Assembly (NCBI RefSeq): GCF_028649435.1
Contig: NZ_JAQSIN010000005.1
Strand: one strand, 5' to 3'
Source: Curvibacter microcysteis
Lineage (GTDB): Bacteria > Pseudomonadota > Gammaproteobacteria > Burkholderiales > Burkholderiaceae_C
DNA length: 64,000 bases
Both the position numbers and the translations under genes were made by a program. Shown piece after piece: positions 51,019 to 59,002 of this stretch. Each line of letters opens with the position of its first letter. The stretch's first letter is position 1. Below the pieces are notes generated by a model that did not search any database, had not been told where the DNA came from, and was given only the letters and a program-made list of their open reading frames with translations.

Positions 51019-51492
51019 ATGACCCACAGCCTGTATTTTCAACTGCAGCGCAATGCGCTGGGCCGTCTGGTGCTGACCGACGCCCAGGGCCAAAGCCATG
51101 TCGGCGTGACGCCGGTGCGGGCCTTCCCGATCGCCGCCCCCGACGAGGGCCTGTCCCTCGTGGGGCCGGAAGGCCATGAGCTGGCCTGGGTGCCACGCCT
51201 GGACCAACTGCCCAGCGCCGAGCGCACCTTGCTGGAAGAAGAACTGGCCACGCGCGAGTTCAACCCGGTGGTCAAGCGCTTGCTGGCGGTGTCCAGCTTC
51301 TCGACCCCCTGCACCTGGACGGTCGAGACCGATCGGGGCCAGACCCAGTTCGTGCTCAAGGCGGAGGAAGACATCCGCCGGCTGGAGCGCGGCAAGCTGC
51401 TGATTTCGGGCGGCCAGGGCATCGTCTACCAGGTGCCCGACATGGCGGCCTTGGACCGGGGCTCGCGCAAGCTGCTGGAACGTTTTTTGTGA
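51019..51492 (+). CDS. DUF1854 family protein, cyanophycin-associated
   Basis: 157 aa, soluble, without signal peptide. Family pattern: an N-terminal beta hairpin region (RNALGRLVLTDAQGQSHVGVTPVRAFPI), EGLSLVGPEGHELAWVPRLDQLP, then LAVSSFSTPCTWTVETDRG and AEEDIRRLERGKLLISGGQGIVYQVPD. It is found beside the zinc-ribbon ABC transporter in cyanophycin clusters. The function is unknown. Partnership with the ABC protein is inferred from the 12-base spacing and the recurring pairing. Confidence 0.88.
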   Translation: MTHSLYFQLQRNALGRLVLTDAQGQSHVGVTPVRAFPIAAPDEGLSLVGPEGHELAWVPRLDQLPSAERTLLEEELATREFNPVVKRLLAVSSFSTPCTWTVETDRGQTQFVLKAEEDIRRLERGKLLISGGQGIVYQVPDMAALDRGSRKLLERFL

Positions 51493-51543
51493 GCCGGGCG
51501 GGGCGCTGACCCCCCCCCTTATATTTCTGATCGAGGCTTTTTC

Positions 51544-52263
51544 ATGCCCCTGCACACCACCGCGCTGGTCCTTTTTTCGGGTGGCCAGGACTCCACCACC
51601 TGCCTGGCCCATGCGCTGGCGCGCTACGAGCGCGTCGAAACCGTGGCCTTCGACTACCGCCAGCGCCACAGCGTTGAGCTGCAGGCCCGCCTGGCTGTGC
51701 TGAGCGAGCTGCGCACGCAGTTCCCGCACTGGGCGGCCAAGCTGGGTGATGACCACTTGCTGGACCTGGGCGTGCTGGGCCAGGTCAGCGAGACCTCTCT
51801 GACCCGCGACATGGCCTTTCAGATGGCGCAAGGCGGCCTGCCCAACACCTTTGTACCGGGTCGCAACCTGCTGTTCCTGACCCTGGCTGCGGCTTTGGCG
51901 TACCGGCGCGGGCTGGAGGTCATCGTGACCGGCGTGTGCGAAACCGATTACTCAGGCTACCCCGATTGCCGCGACGACACCATGAAGGCCATGCAACTGG
52001 CCTTGTCGCTGGGCATGGACCGCCGCCTGCTGATTGAAACCCCGCTGATGTGGATCGACAAGGCCGAGACCTGGAAGATGGCGCATGACCTGGGCGGCGC
52101 CCCCTTGGTGGACTTGATCGTCGAGCACTCCCACACCTGCTACCTGGGTGACCGCGAACACCGCCACGCCTGGGGCTGGGGCTGCGGGCACTGCCCGGCC
52201 TGCGAGCTGCGCGCGCGCGGGCATGAGCGCTACCTGGCGTCGCTGAAGGCCCCTGGGGTTTGA
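51544..52263 (+). CDS. queC: 7-cyano-7-deazaguanine (preQ0) synthase
   Basis: 239 aa. It makes preQ0 for queuosine synthesis. The PP-loop LVLFSGGQDSTTCLAHAL (about 8-25) binds ATP. FDYRQRHSVEL, VPGRNLLFLTLAAA and GVCETDYSGYPDCRDDTMKAM are family signatures. Four Cys near the C-terminus (TCYLGDR, CGHCPAC) bind zinc. GAGG precedes the ATG by about 8 bases. No preQ1 riboswitch is visible in the 51-base gap upstream, which contains a run of nine C (51510-51518). Confidence 0.95.
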   Translation: MPLHTTALVLFSGGQDSTTCLAHALARYERVETVAFDYRQRHSVELQARLAVLSELRTQFPHWAAKLGDDHLLDLGVLGQVSETSLTRDMAFQMAQGGLPNTFVPGRNLLFLTLAAALAYRRGLEVIVTGVCETDYSGYPDCRDDTMKAMQLALSLGMDRRLLIETPLMWIDKAETWKMAHDLGGAPLVDLIVEHSHTCYLGDREHRHAWGWGCGHCPACELRARGHERYLASLKAPGV

Positions 52264-52287
52264 CGGCGACTTGAACTGAGGCATTCA

Positions 52288-52313
52288 AAAAAGAGACTTT
52301 CGAGTCTCTTTTT
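52288..52313 (+). terminator. intrinsic terminator after queC
   Basis: AGAGACT (52292-52298) pairs with AGTCTCT (52303-52309) around a TTCG tetraloop, flanked by A-rich and T5 runs. It is a classical Rho-independent terminator. Confidence 0.88.
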
Positions 52314-52464
52314 GCTTTTCGCGGACTCTTTTTTCAAATCAAAAAAATCTCAAAATTTTTTGCAGAAGGCCCTTCATTTTTCCGAGGGACTGCCGTAAAC
52401 GGTACGAGAGCGCTCAAAAACGCTCGACTTTCTATGTAAACAATTTGTACTGAGTGGGCCTGTT
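52314..52464 (+). promoter_or_regulatory. AT-rich leader upstream of a hypothetical gene
   Basis: A 151-base AT-rich gap with runs of A and T, notably more AT-rich than the rest of the window. It contains the small inverted repeat GAGCG/CGCTC (around 52408-52425) and TATGTAAACAAT shortly before the gene, a possible -10 region. No confident promoter could be assigned. Confidence 0.3.
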
Positions 52465-52923
52465 ATGCAACTTCCCCCTGTCGATCGCTCGTTGAGCTGG
52501 GCCGCCTATGGCGCCGGCGCTGCGGCGTCGGCGGGCGAAAGCGAGCGTCAAACCCCCAGCAAGCCCTCCACCACGGTGACCAACGCACCGACGGAGTCCA
52601 CCATCGTCACGGTGTCGGGGCGCAAGGTGGAGAGCCCGGACAAGCCTTCGGCCTCCAATGACCAGCCCAACAAGGACTGGACCGAGGTCAAGAAGAAAGC
52701 CACCACCGAAGAGCCCAAGAAGCCGCCGCCGGAGCCCATCTCCAAGAAGCTGCTGGACTTCATCCACTCGGTGTGGAAGGCCAGCGGCTCGGTGGTCGAG
52801 CTGGCTGCCACCGAGGCCAGCGACGAAGCCAACCGCCTGCAAAACGAGCAGACCAAGGCGGGGTTGTCGACCAATTTGCTGGTCTACACCGACCCCAAGG
52901 TCAAGCGCGGCGGCGGGCTCTGA
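52465..52923 (+). CDS. hypothetical protein, low-complexity N-terminus
   Basis: 152 aa, no signal peptide, no membrane helix, no recognised domain. Residues 1-90 are Ser/Thr/Pro/Lys-rich and probably disordered, ending in a KKPPPEP stretch. Residues about 92-130 (ISKKLLDFIHSVWKASGSVVELAATEASDEANRLQNEQ) should form amphipathic helices. It follows the queC terminator and an AT-rich leader, so it is transcribed on its own. A coding frame is supported by good codon use in the C-terminal half. The function is unknown. Confidence 0.65.
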   Translation: MQLPPVDRSLSWAAYGAGAAASAGESERQTPSKPSTTVTNAPTESTIVTVSGRKVESPDKPSASNDQPNKDWTEVKKKATTEEPKKPPPEPISKKLLDFIHSVWKASGSVVELAATEASDEANRLQNEQTKAGLSTNLLVYTDPKVKRGGGL

Positions 52924-52983
52924 GCCCCGCCCGCCGGGCTGTGCAGGGCGGGCGGCCCGCGCCAGCCCTGGCCCATGCACCCC

Positions 52984-54747
52984 TCAAATCGACTCACTGA
53001 CCAGGCGGAAGCGCCGTGGCGAGGGGCTGACTTCTTCCAGACGCCAGCGCGTGTTGTGGAAGCGCGCCAGTTCGGGTCGGTGGGCAATCGACACCAGGCC
53101 CCCGCCCTGCGCTTGCGTCAGCGCCACCAGGCGTTGGTAAAGCAGTTGCTCGGTCTGTTCGTCCAGGGCGCTGGTGGCTTCGTCCGCCATCACCCAGGCC
53201 GGGCGCTTGAGCAGCACGCGGGCCAGGGCCAGTCTTTGCTGCTCGCCGCCTGACAGTTTTTGGCTCCAGGCGTCTTCGCGGTCCAGTTCTGAGCACAGGT
53301 GCGGCAGTTCCGCTTGGCGCAGCGCCTCGTGCAAAGCCTCGTCATCGTAGGTGTTGGCCGCCTCGGGGTAGGCCAGGGTGTTGCGCAGCGGACCGTTGGC
53401 CAGGTAGGGCTTTTGCGGGATGTACATCACGCGCTGCGGCTGGCTCAGGCCGCCTTGGGCATGGGGCCACAAACCGGCCAGGGTGCGGAACAGCGTGGAC
53501 TTGCCGCTGCCCGAGGGACCTTGCAACAGCACCTGCTGGCCCGGGCGCGCGTGGGCGCTGCTGGGGTCGAGCAGCGGCTGGCCGTTGGGCAGCTGGATGC
53601 TGAGGTGCTCAATCGCCAGGTCCTCGCCCAGGACGGTGTGCAGGCCTTGGGGCACGGCCTGGGCCTGGCTCAGGTTTTCTTCGAACGTGGTCAGCCGGTC
53701 GCTGGTGGCGCGCCAGCTGGCCAGGGAGTCGTAGTTGTCGACCAGCCAGCTCAGCGAGCCCTGCACGCGGTCGAAAGCCGAGGCGATCTGCATCAGCTCG
53801 CCGAGTTGGATGGCGCCGCTGAAAAAGCGCGGTGCGGCCACGATGAAGGGAAACACCATGGCCGCCTGGCCGAAGAAGTTGGTGAACCAGACCAGGCGCT
53901 TTTGGGCCTTGATGAGGGCGATGTAGTTCGTCATCAAGCGGCCAAAGCGCTGTTTGAGGTTTTCGTTCTCGACCGAGCTGCCCAGGTCCAGGGCAATCGA
54001 TTCGCTGTATTCGCGCACCCGGCCCATGTGGCTGCGGAAGTCGGCTTCATAGCGCTTTTGCCCGAAATTGAGCGCGATCAAGGGCCGCCCGATGTAGTGC
54101 GTGGCGACACTGCCGACCAGGCAGTACAGCACCGCCATCCAGACCATGAAGCCGGGGATGCTGTAGTCGTTGCCTTGCAGGCTGAAGGCAAAGTTGCCCG
54201 ACAGGCTCCAGAGGATGCCGACAAAGCTGGCCAGGGTGACCACGGCATTGAGCAGGCCCATGCTCAGCGACACCGTCAGCGAGGTGAACAGGTTCACGTC
54301 CTCCTGGATGCGCTGGTCGGGGTTGTCTGGCGGTGCTTGGCCCGGGCCGCTGTGGGCATAGCGGGCCAACTCCAGTCGGTAAAACAGGTGGTTGGCCAGC
54401 CAACGGTCCAGGTAATGGCGCGTCATCCAGGCGCGCCAGCGCAGTTCCAGCCACTGGGTCAGGTAGAACTTGTAGACCGCGATCACGATGTAGACAAAAG
54501 CCAGCAGGGCAAAGCGCGACAGCTGGTGCCAGAACACATCGGCCTGCTTGTTTTGCAGGGCGTCGTAGAAGACGCGGTTCCAGTCGTTGATCAGCACCAG
54601 CATGTACACCGCGCCCAGGTTCAGGGCCACGATGGCGGCCAGCAAGCCGCGCGCCTGCCAGCGTTCCTCGGAGCGGAAGTAGGGCAGGGACAGGGCCAGG
54701 ATGCGCCGGCTGGTGTCGCGAAAAAGATGAAACTTAGAGACCGTCAT
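52984..54747 (-). CDS. SbmA/BacA-like (YddA-type) fused ABC transporter
   Basis: 587 aa from the ATG at 54747; the in-frame TTG at 54756 is less likely. The membrane domain of the ABC_membrane_2/SbmA-BacA class (about 35-330) shows LINDWNRVFYDALQNK, LRWRAWMTRHYLDRWL, NPDQRIQEDVNLF and YSESIALDLGSSVENENLKQRF. The ATPase domain (about 385-575) has GPSGSGKSTLFRTLAGLWP, LSGGEQQRLALARVLL and ADEATSALDE. Relatives transport peptides, cobalamin or very-long-chain acyl compounds; the substrate here is unknown. It is divergent from the diguanylate cyclase gene. Confidence 0.9.
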   Translation of the reverse strand: MTVSKFHLFRDTSRRILALSLPYFRSEERWQARGLLAAIVALNLGAVYMLVLINDWNRVFYDALQNKQADVFWHQLSRFALLAFVYIVIAVYKFYLTQWLELRWRAWMTRHYLDRWLANHLFYRLELARYAHSGPGQAPPDNPDQRIQEDVNLFTSLTVSLSMGLLNAVVTLASFVGILWSLSGNFAFSLQGNDYSIPGFMVWMAVLYCLVGSVATHYIGRPLIALNFGQKRYEADFRSHMGRVREYSESIALDLGSSVENENLKQRFGRLMTNYIALIKAQKRLVWFTNFFGQAAMVFPFIVAAPRFFSGAIQLGELMQIASAFDRVQGSLSWLVDNYDSLASWRATSDRLTTFEENLSQAQAVPQGLHTVLGEDLAIEHLSIQLPNGQPLLDPSSAHARPGQQVLLQGPSGSGKSTLFRTLAGLWPHAQGGLSQPQRVMYIPQKPYLANGPLRNTLAYPEAANTYDDEALHEALRQAELPHLCSELDREDAWSQKLSGGEQQRLALARVLLKRPAWVMADEATSALDEQTEQLLYQRLVALTQAQGGGLVSIAHRPELARFHNTRWRLEEVSPSPRRFRLVSESI

Positions 54748-54891
54748 GGAACGCAATGGTAGTTAAAGCGCATCCCCGGGGCCTGAGTGGATCAAGCTGG
54801 GGTGTGAGCGGTGGATAATTTGGCTTGTGCAGGGAGAGCCCCCGCACCAGGAGGGCCGTTCGTTGCGAAGCAGCCCCAGCAGGAGGGAAGT

Positions 54892-56118
54892 TTGCCAGTT
54901 TCGATTCGGGCCCGTCTGAACCAGATGTTGCTCTTCATGACCGTGCTGGGCATGGCCATCGCCACGAGCTGGGCTTGGTGGATCACCCGTGCCCAGGTGC
55001 TGCGCGATGTGGAAGCCGTAGCGAGCCAGCACATGGCCATGGCCCAAGCCATGCGCCGCTACACCGAGTTGCATGTGCGCGAAGCCTTGATGGCCGATGC
55101 CCGCCAGTTTCACCCGGCCTCGGTGCCTTCGTTCGCCGCCACCACGGCCATGGCCCTGCTGCGCGAGGACTACCCCAACCTGGACTACCGCGAGGTGGCG
55201 CTGCAGCCCACCGTGCCTGCGCACCAGCCCCAGGGTTGGGAGCGGGTGGCGGTGGACGCCTTTCGCGCGGACCCGACGCTCACCACCTTGCAAACCCGGG
55301 CCTGCTCGACCGATGAGCAGCACTGGTGTCTGGCCAAACCCTTGCGCGCCACGGCGGCCTGCCTGCACTGCCACGGCCAGCCCGAGCAGGCACCACCGGC
55401 GATGCTGGCCCGCTATGGGGCCGGCAACGGTTTTGGCTGGCGCGAAGGCGAGGTGATCGGTGCGCAGTTGGTGTCCGTGCCCCTGACGCCCCTGTGGAGC
55501 CGGGTGTACCGGGCCATGTGGCGCACCGCCGGCCTGTCGCTGGGCATCATGGCGCTGTTTTTCTTGATCATGAACTTTGCGCTCAAGCGCCTGGTGATTT
55601 CGCCGCTGCAGGCCAACAGCGATGGCTGGCAGCGCCTGGCCTCGGAAGACCCGCTGACCGGTCTGGCCAACCGGCGGGAGTTCAACCTGCGGGCCGAGCA
55701 GGCCCAGCGCTGGGCTGAGCGGGAGGGGCGTCCTTTGTCCTTCATCGTGCTGGATTTGGACCACTTCAAACAACTCAATGACCGCTTCGGCCACGCCGAG
55801 GGCGATGGGGTGTTGCGCACCATGGGCCAGTTGCTGGCCCAGAGCACGCGCCACCGTGATCTGCCGGCCCGCCTGGGCGGCGAGGAGTTTGCCGTGATGG
55901 TGCCGGGTCATGACCTGATGGAGGCGCAGCGTTTTGCCGAAGCCTTGCGCCACAAGGTGGAGTTCACGGTGTTTCCGCGTGGCCTGCCGGTGACCACCAG
56001 CCTGGGCGTGGCGCAGTGGCAGCCCGGGGAGTCGGTGGCCGACACCTTGCAGCGGGCCGACGAAGCTTTGTACCGGGCCAAGGCGGCGGGTCGCAACTCG
56101 GTCTGCCTGGCGCCCTGA
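54892..56118 (+). CDS. membrane diguanylate cyclase with periplasmic DUF3365 haem-type sensor
   Basis: 408 aa from the TTG at 54892, preceded by AGGAGGG (54881-54887); a GTG at 54811 gives a longer, implausible leader. There is a membrane helix at about 12-31, then a periplasmic DUF3365 (Tll0287-like) domain (about 40-200) with the c-type haem motif CLHCH (157-161). A second helix lies at about 210-230, followed by the GGDEF domain with GGEEF (329-333) and the RxxD inhibitory site RHRD (320-323) five residues before it. It should make c-di-GMP in response to a redox or gas signal sensed by covalently bound haem. Both the active and the feedback site look intact. Confidence 0.9.
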   Translation: MPVSIRARLNQMLLFMTVLGMAIATSWAWWITRAQVLRDVEAVASQHMAMAQAMRRYTELHVREALMADARQFHPASVPSFAATTAMALLREDYPNLDYREVALQPTVPAHQPQGWERVAVDAFRADPTLTTLQTRACSTDEQHWCLAKPLRATAACLHCHGQPEQAPPAMLARYGAGNGFGWREGEVIGAQLVSVPLTPLWSRVYRAMWRTAGLSLGIMALFFLIMNFALKRLVISPLQANSDGWQRLASEDPLTGLANRREFNLRAEQAQRWAEREGRPLSFIVLDLDHFKQLNDRFGHAEGDGVLRTMGQLLAQSTRHRDLPARLGGEEFAVMVPGHDLMEAQRFAEALRHKVEFTVFPRGLPVTTSLGVAQWQPGESVADTLQRADEALYRAKAAGRNSVCLAP

Positions 56119-56131
56119 GGCGGCCGCCGGC

Positions 56132-56473
56132 TCAGCGCTTGGCTTCGCTGCTGCTCTCACTGGCTTTCTGGGCCCGCACTTCCTTGGCGTAGGCACGGAT
56201 TTCTTCAAAGCTGACTTTGCCGTCGTGGTCGGCATCGGCCGCGTCAAAAGCCTTGGCCAGTCGTGGAATGAAGGCGACTTCGCTGCGGCTCAGGTAGCCG
56301 TCGCCATTGAAGTCCAGCATCTTGAACTGGCGCGCTGCCAGGGCTTCACCTTCGCTGGGTTGCTCGTCGGAGGGGCTGGGGGCGGCGCTGGCCTGGGCGC
56401 TGACTGGTGCCAGCGGGGCCAGGCACAGCAGGCCAGCCGCCAGGGGCAGGGCGAAGGCGCGGAAAAAGCTCAT
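56132..56473 (-). CDS. secreted EF-hand calcium-binding protein
   Basis: 113 aa. The signal peptide (about 1-26) ends VSA. Two EF-hand loops are visible: DFNGDGYLSRSE (about 54-65) and DADHDGKVSFEE (about 79-90), both with the expected Asp/Asn and final Glu ligands. The C-terminus is Lys/Ser/Glu-rich. It is periplasmic or secreted; the role is unknown. It converges with the diguanylate cyclase gene, with stops 13 bases apart. Confidence 0.88.
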   Translation of the reverse strand: MSFFRAFALPLAAGLLCLAPLAPVSAQASAAPSPSDEQPSEGEALAARQFKMLDFNGDGYLSRSEVAFIPRLAKAFDAADADHDGKVSFEEIRAYAKEVRAQKASESSSEAKR

Positions 56474-56598
56474 GGTGTTCCTTTCAAGAGGCGTCAGATG
56501 GGGGCAGAGCCCGCGTCTTCAACGCCTGAGGACGGGCGTGGGGGGCCGTCTTTGCCGATGGTGACAGACTTTGCGAAGGCTTCACCGACGGCCAAACC

Positions 56599-57498
56599 TC
56601 AGGGGTTGGACACCCCGCTGTGCACATGGCCGGCGGGCACATGCTGTGCCGCCGAGTTGACGTGGCCGGTCTGGTCGTCAAAAAAGAAGTCAGGCTCGAA
56701 CTCGCGCAGAAAGCCGCCCTTTTCCAGCCCGCCCAGAAACAGCACCTCGTCCACCTCGATGTTCCAGCGCATCAGCGTGCGGATGGCGCGCTCGTGGGCC
56801 GGAGCACTGCGGGCGGTCACCAGCGCGGTGCGGATGCGCATGTGCGGGTTGTCGGCCTGCTGCAGCCGGTGCAGGGCCGCCAGCAAAGGCTTGAACGGCC
56901 CGTCGGGCAACGGGTCGGTGGCGTGCTGGCTCTCGTGCTGCTGAAACGCGTCCAGGCCCTGGCTTTGGTAGACGCGCTCGGCCTCGTCGGAAAACAGCAC
57001 GGCGTCACCGTCAAAGGCGATGCGCACCTCGTTGGGGTGGCTGTTGCTGGCCTGGACCGACTCGGTCAGCACGCGCGCGGCCGGAAAACCCAGCGCCAGG
57101 GCTTGGCGCACGTCGCTTTCATTGGCCGACAAAAACAGGTGGGCGCCCAGGGGCCGCAGGTAGCCAAAGGGGTTGCGTCCGCGCGTGAACACACCGCGCT
57201 GCAGCGGGATGCCGGTTTCATGGGCCGAGCGAAAGATGCGCATGCCGCTGACCGGGTCGTTGCGCGACAGCATGACCACCTCGACCAGGCGATCGGCGCC
57301 GGGGCGGTTGAAGGCCAGCAGTTTTTTGACCAGCGAAAACGCCACGCCAGGCGGTGCGGTCTGGTCCAGGCGCTCGAGCTGCAACTGGCGGTAGGCTTGT
57401 TCGCTGACCTGTTCGAAGACGGTGTTCTCTTCTTCAAAGTCAAACAGCGCGCGCGAGGAAATGGCCACCACCAACTGGCCATCAAGGGTGACAGGCAT
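56599..57498 (-). CDS. 5'-nucleotidase family protein (cytosolic NT5C1-like)
   Basis: 299 aa from the ATG at 57498 (GGAGG upstream); the frame continues upstream through a repeat and is not coding there. Recognisable family segments are LVVAISSRALFDFEEENTVF at the N-terminus, EVVMLSRNDPVSGMRIFRSA, FDGDAVLFSDEAERVYQSQGL with the Asp pair, TALVTARSAPAHERAIRTLMRWNIEVDEVLFLGGLEKG and FFFDDQTGHV. These are the HAD-type motifs of the 5'-nucleotidase (PF06189-type) group, which hydrolyses nucleoside monophosphates. It is monocistronic. Confidence 0.87.
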   Translation of the reverse strand: MPVTLDGQLVVAISSRALFDFEEENTVFEQVSEQAYRQLQLERLDQTAPPGVAFSLVKKLLAFNRPGADRLVEVVMLSRNDPVSGMRIFRSAHETGIPLQRGVFTRGRNPFGYLRPLGAHLFLSANESDVRQALALGFPAARVLTESVQASNSHPNEVRIAFDGDAVLFSDEAERVYQSQGLDAFQQHESQHATDPLPDGPFKPLLAALHRLQQADNPHMRIRTALVTARSAPAHERAIRTLMRWNIEVDEVLFLGGLEKGGFLREFEPDFFFDDQTGHVNSAAQHVPAGHVHSGVSNP

Positions 57499-57574
57499 GG
57501 GCCCAGCCTCCAGGGTTGAATGTCTGCATTGTGAGGCCAAGTCCTGTGCACAGCGGCGTCGCTGGGAGCCGGCA

Positions 57575-57746
57575 CCGGCCGCCGCCGGGCCGCTCCCCAG
57601 GCGACCGGGCTCCCCTAGGGGGCAGCGACCCACACGCAGCGGGGGAGCGTGGGGGCCCGACCGGCCGTCGCCGGGCCGCTCCCAAGGCGGCCGGGGCCCC
57701 CTTGGGGGGGCAGCGACCCACACGCAGTGGGGGAGCGTGGGGGCCC
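57575..57746. repeat. two tandem GC-rich intergenic repeats
   Basis: Two imperfect copies of an 84-86 base unit, at about 57575-57660 and 57661-57746. Both contain GCCGGGCCGCTCCC near the start and GGCAGCGACCCACACGCAG, then GGGGGAGCGTGGGGGCCC, at the end. The interior is rich in self-complementary G and C runs (for example CCGGGGCCCCC/GGGGGG). It fills most of the 252-base gap between the 5'-nucleotidase and gspF genes. It resembles REP-like elements common in Comamonadaceae intergenic DNA; that link is from memory. Confidence 0.85.
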
Positions 57747-57750
57747 TATT

Positions 57751-58983
57751 TCACTTGACGAACTGGTTCAGCTGGATGATGGGCATCAGCACCGCCAGCA
57801 CGATCAGCATCACCATCAAGCCCATGGCCACGATCAGCAGCGGCTCCAGGATGGTGGCCAGCTGCATGGCGCGGCGCTGCACCTCGGTCGCGAGCTGGGT
57901 GGCGGCGCGTTGCAGCATCAGGGGCAGTTGCCCGGTTTGCTCGCCCAGGCGCGCAAACATGGCGACCAGGCCCGGAAAGCGCTTTTTCTGCGCCAGCGCC
58001 GAGCCCAGCGGCGCGCCTTCACGCACCAGCACCAGGGCGTCGAGTGCGTCGGCCCGCATGGCCCGGTTGGACACGGTCTCGGCCGCCGCCTGCAAGGCTT
58101 TGAGGATGGGCACGCCCGCGGCCGCCAGCATGGCCAGGGTGCTGGCAAAGCGGGCCGCGTTGTAGCCGCGCGCCAGCTTGCCAATCAAGGGCAGCTTGAG
58201 CCAGGCCGCGTCAAAGCGCAGGCGCCAGGCCTCCAGGGTCAGCAGGTAGCGACCCAGCGCGACCAGCGCCCCCAACAGGGCCGCCATCAGCCAACCATAG
58301 GAGCGCACCAGGTCGCTCAGGCCCAGCATGATCACGGTCAGCAGTGGCAGGGCGCGCTTGGTGCCGGCAAACACATTGGCCACCTGCGGCACCACGTAGC
58401 CCACCAGGAACAGCACGATGACGATGGCCACCAAGGTCACGATGGCTGGGTACATGGCGGCGCCAATCAATTTGCTGCGCAGGGCCTGGCGTTCTTCGAG
58501 GTCGTCGGCCAGGCGCTCCAGCACCAGGCCCAGGTTGCCGCTTTGCTCGCCCGCGCCAATGACGGCGGTGAAGATATCGCTGAACTCGCGCGGGTGCTGG
58601 GCCAGGGCGCGGGCAAACGAGGCCCCGGCATTGACCTCGGCGCGCAGGCCGGCCACCAGCTGGCGCTGGGCGTCGCTGTCGGCCTCATCGGTCATGGCGG
58701 TCAGGGCGCGCTCCAGCGGCAGGCCCGAGCTGACCAGCCCGGCCAACTGGCGCGTCCAGATCGCCAGCGTCGTGGCGTTGAAAATGCGTTGGCTGAACAG
58801 GCCGGGGCGGTGCACGCCATCGGCGTCTGCGTCGGCGCTGCCGCCCTTGACGGGCAGCACCGCGAGCGGCACCAGCGCCTGGGCGCGCAACTGGCTGCGC
58901 GCGGCGCGCGCGGTGTCGGCCTCGATCACGCCCTTGCGGGTCTGGCCCTGGGCGTCGACGGCTTCAAAGGAATAGGCTGGCAT
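57751..58983 (-). CDS. gspF: GspF, T2SS inner-membrane platform protein
   Basis: 410 aa, the standard length. It has two T2SSF cytoplasmic domains and three membrane helices (about 175-195, 225-245 and 375-400). Signatures are YSFEAVDAQGQTRKGVIEADTARAARSQL at the N-terminus, FARALAQHPREFSDIFTAVIGAGEQSGNLGLVLERLA and FPGLVAMFARLGEQTGQLPLMLQRAA. It anchors the GspE ATPase in the second T2SS operon, 19 bases downstream of gspE. It is the last gene on the minus strand before a GC-rich repeat. Confidence 0.95.
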   Translation of the reverse strand: MPAYSFEAVDAQGQTRKGVIEADTARAARSQLRAQALVPLAVLPVKGGSADADADGVHRPGLFSQRIFNATTLAIWTRQLAGLVSSGLPLERALTAMTDEADSDAQRQLVAGLRAEVNAGASFARALAQHPREFSDIFTAVIGAGEQSGNLGLVLERLADDLEERQALRSKLIGAAMYPAIVTLVAIVIVLFLVGYVVPQVANVFAGTKRALPLLTVIMLGLSDLVRSYGWLMAALLGALVALGRYLLTLEAWRLRFDAAWLKLPLIGKLARGYNAARFASTLAMLAAAGVPILKALQAAAETVSNRAMRADALDALVLVREGAPLGSALAQKKRFPGLVAMFARLGEQTGQLPLMLQRAATQLATEVQRRAMQLATILEPLLIVAMGLMVMLIVLAVLMPIIQLNQFVK

Positions 58984-59002
58984 GGGCGCGCGCTGGTGGG
59001 GG

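Noticed and set aside
51493..51543. preQ1 riboswitch upstream of queC
   Set aside because: The gap is only 51 bases and lacks the A-rich tail and stem layout of known preQ1 classes.
57499..57723. Upstream extension of the 5'-nucleotidase reading frame
   Set aside because: It runs through the tandem GC-rich repeat. The ATG at 57498 has a GGAGG site and matches the family N-terminus.
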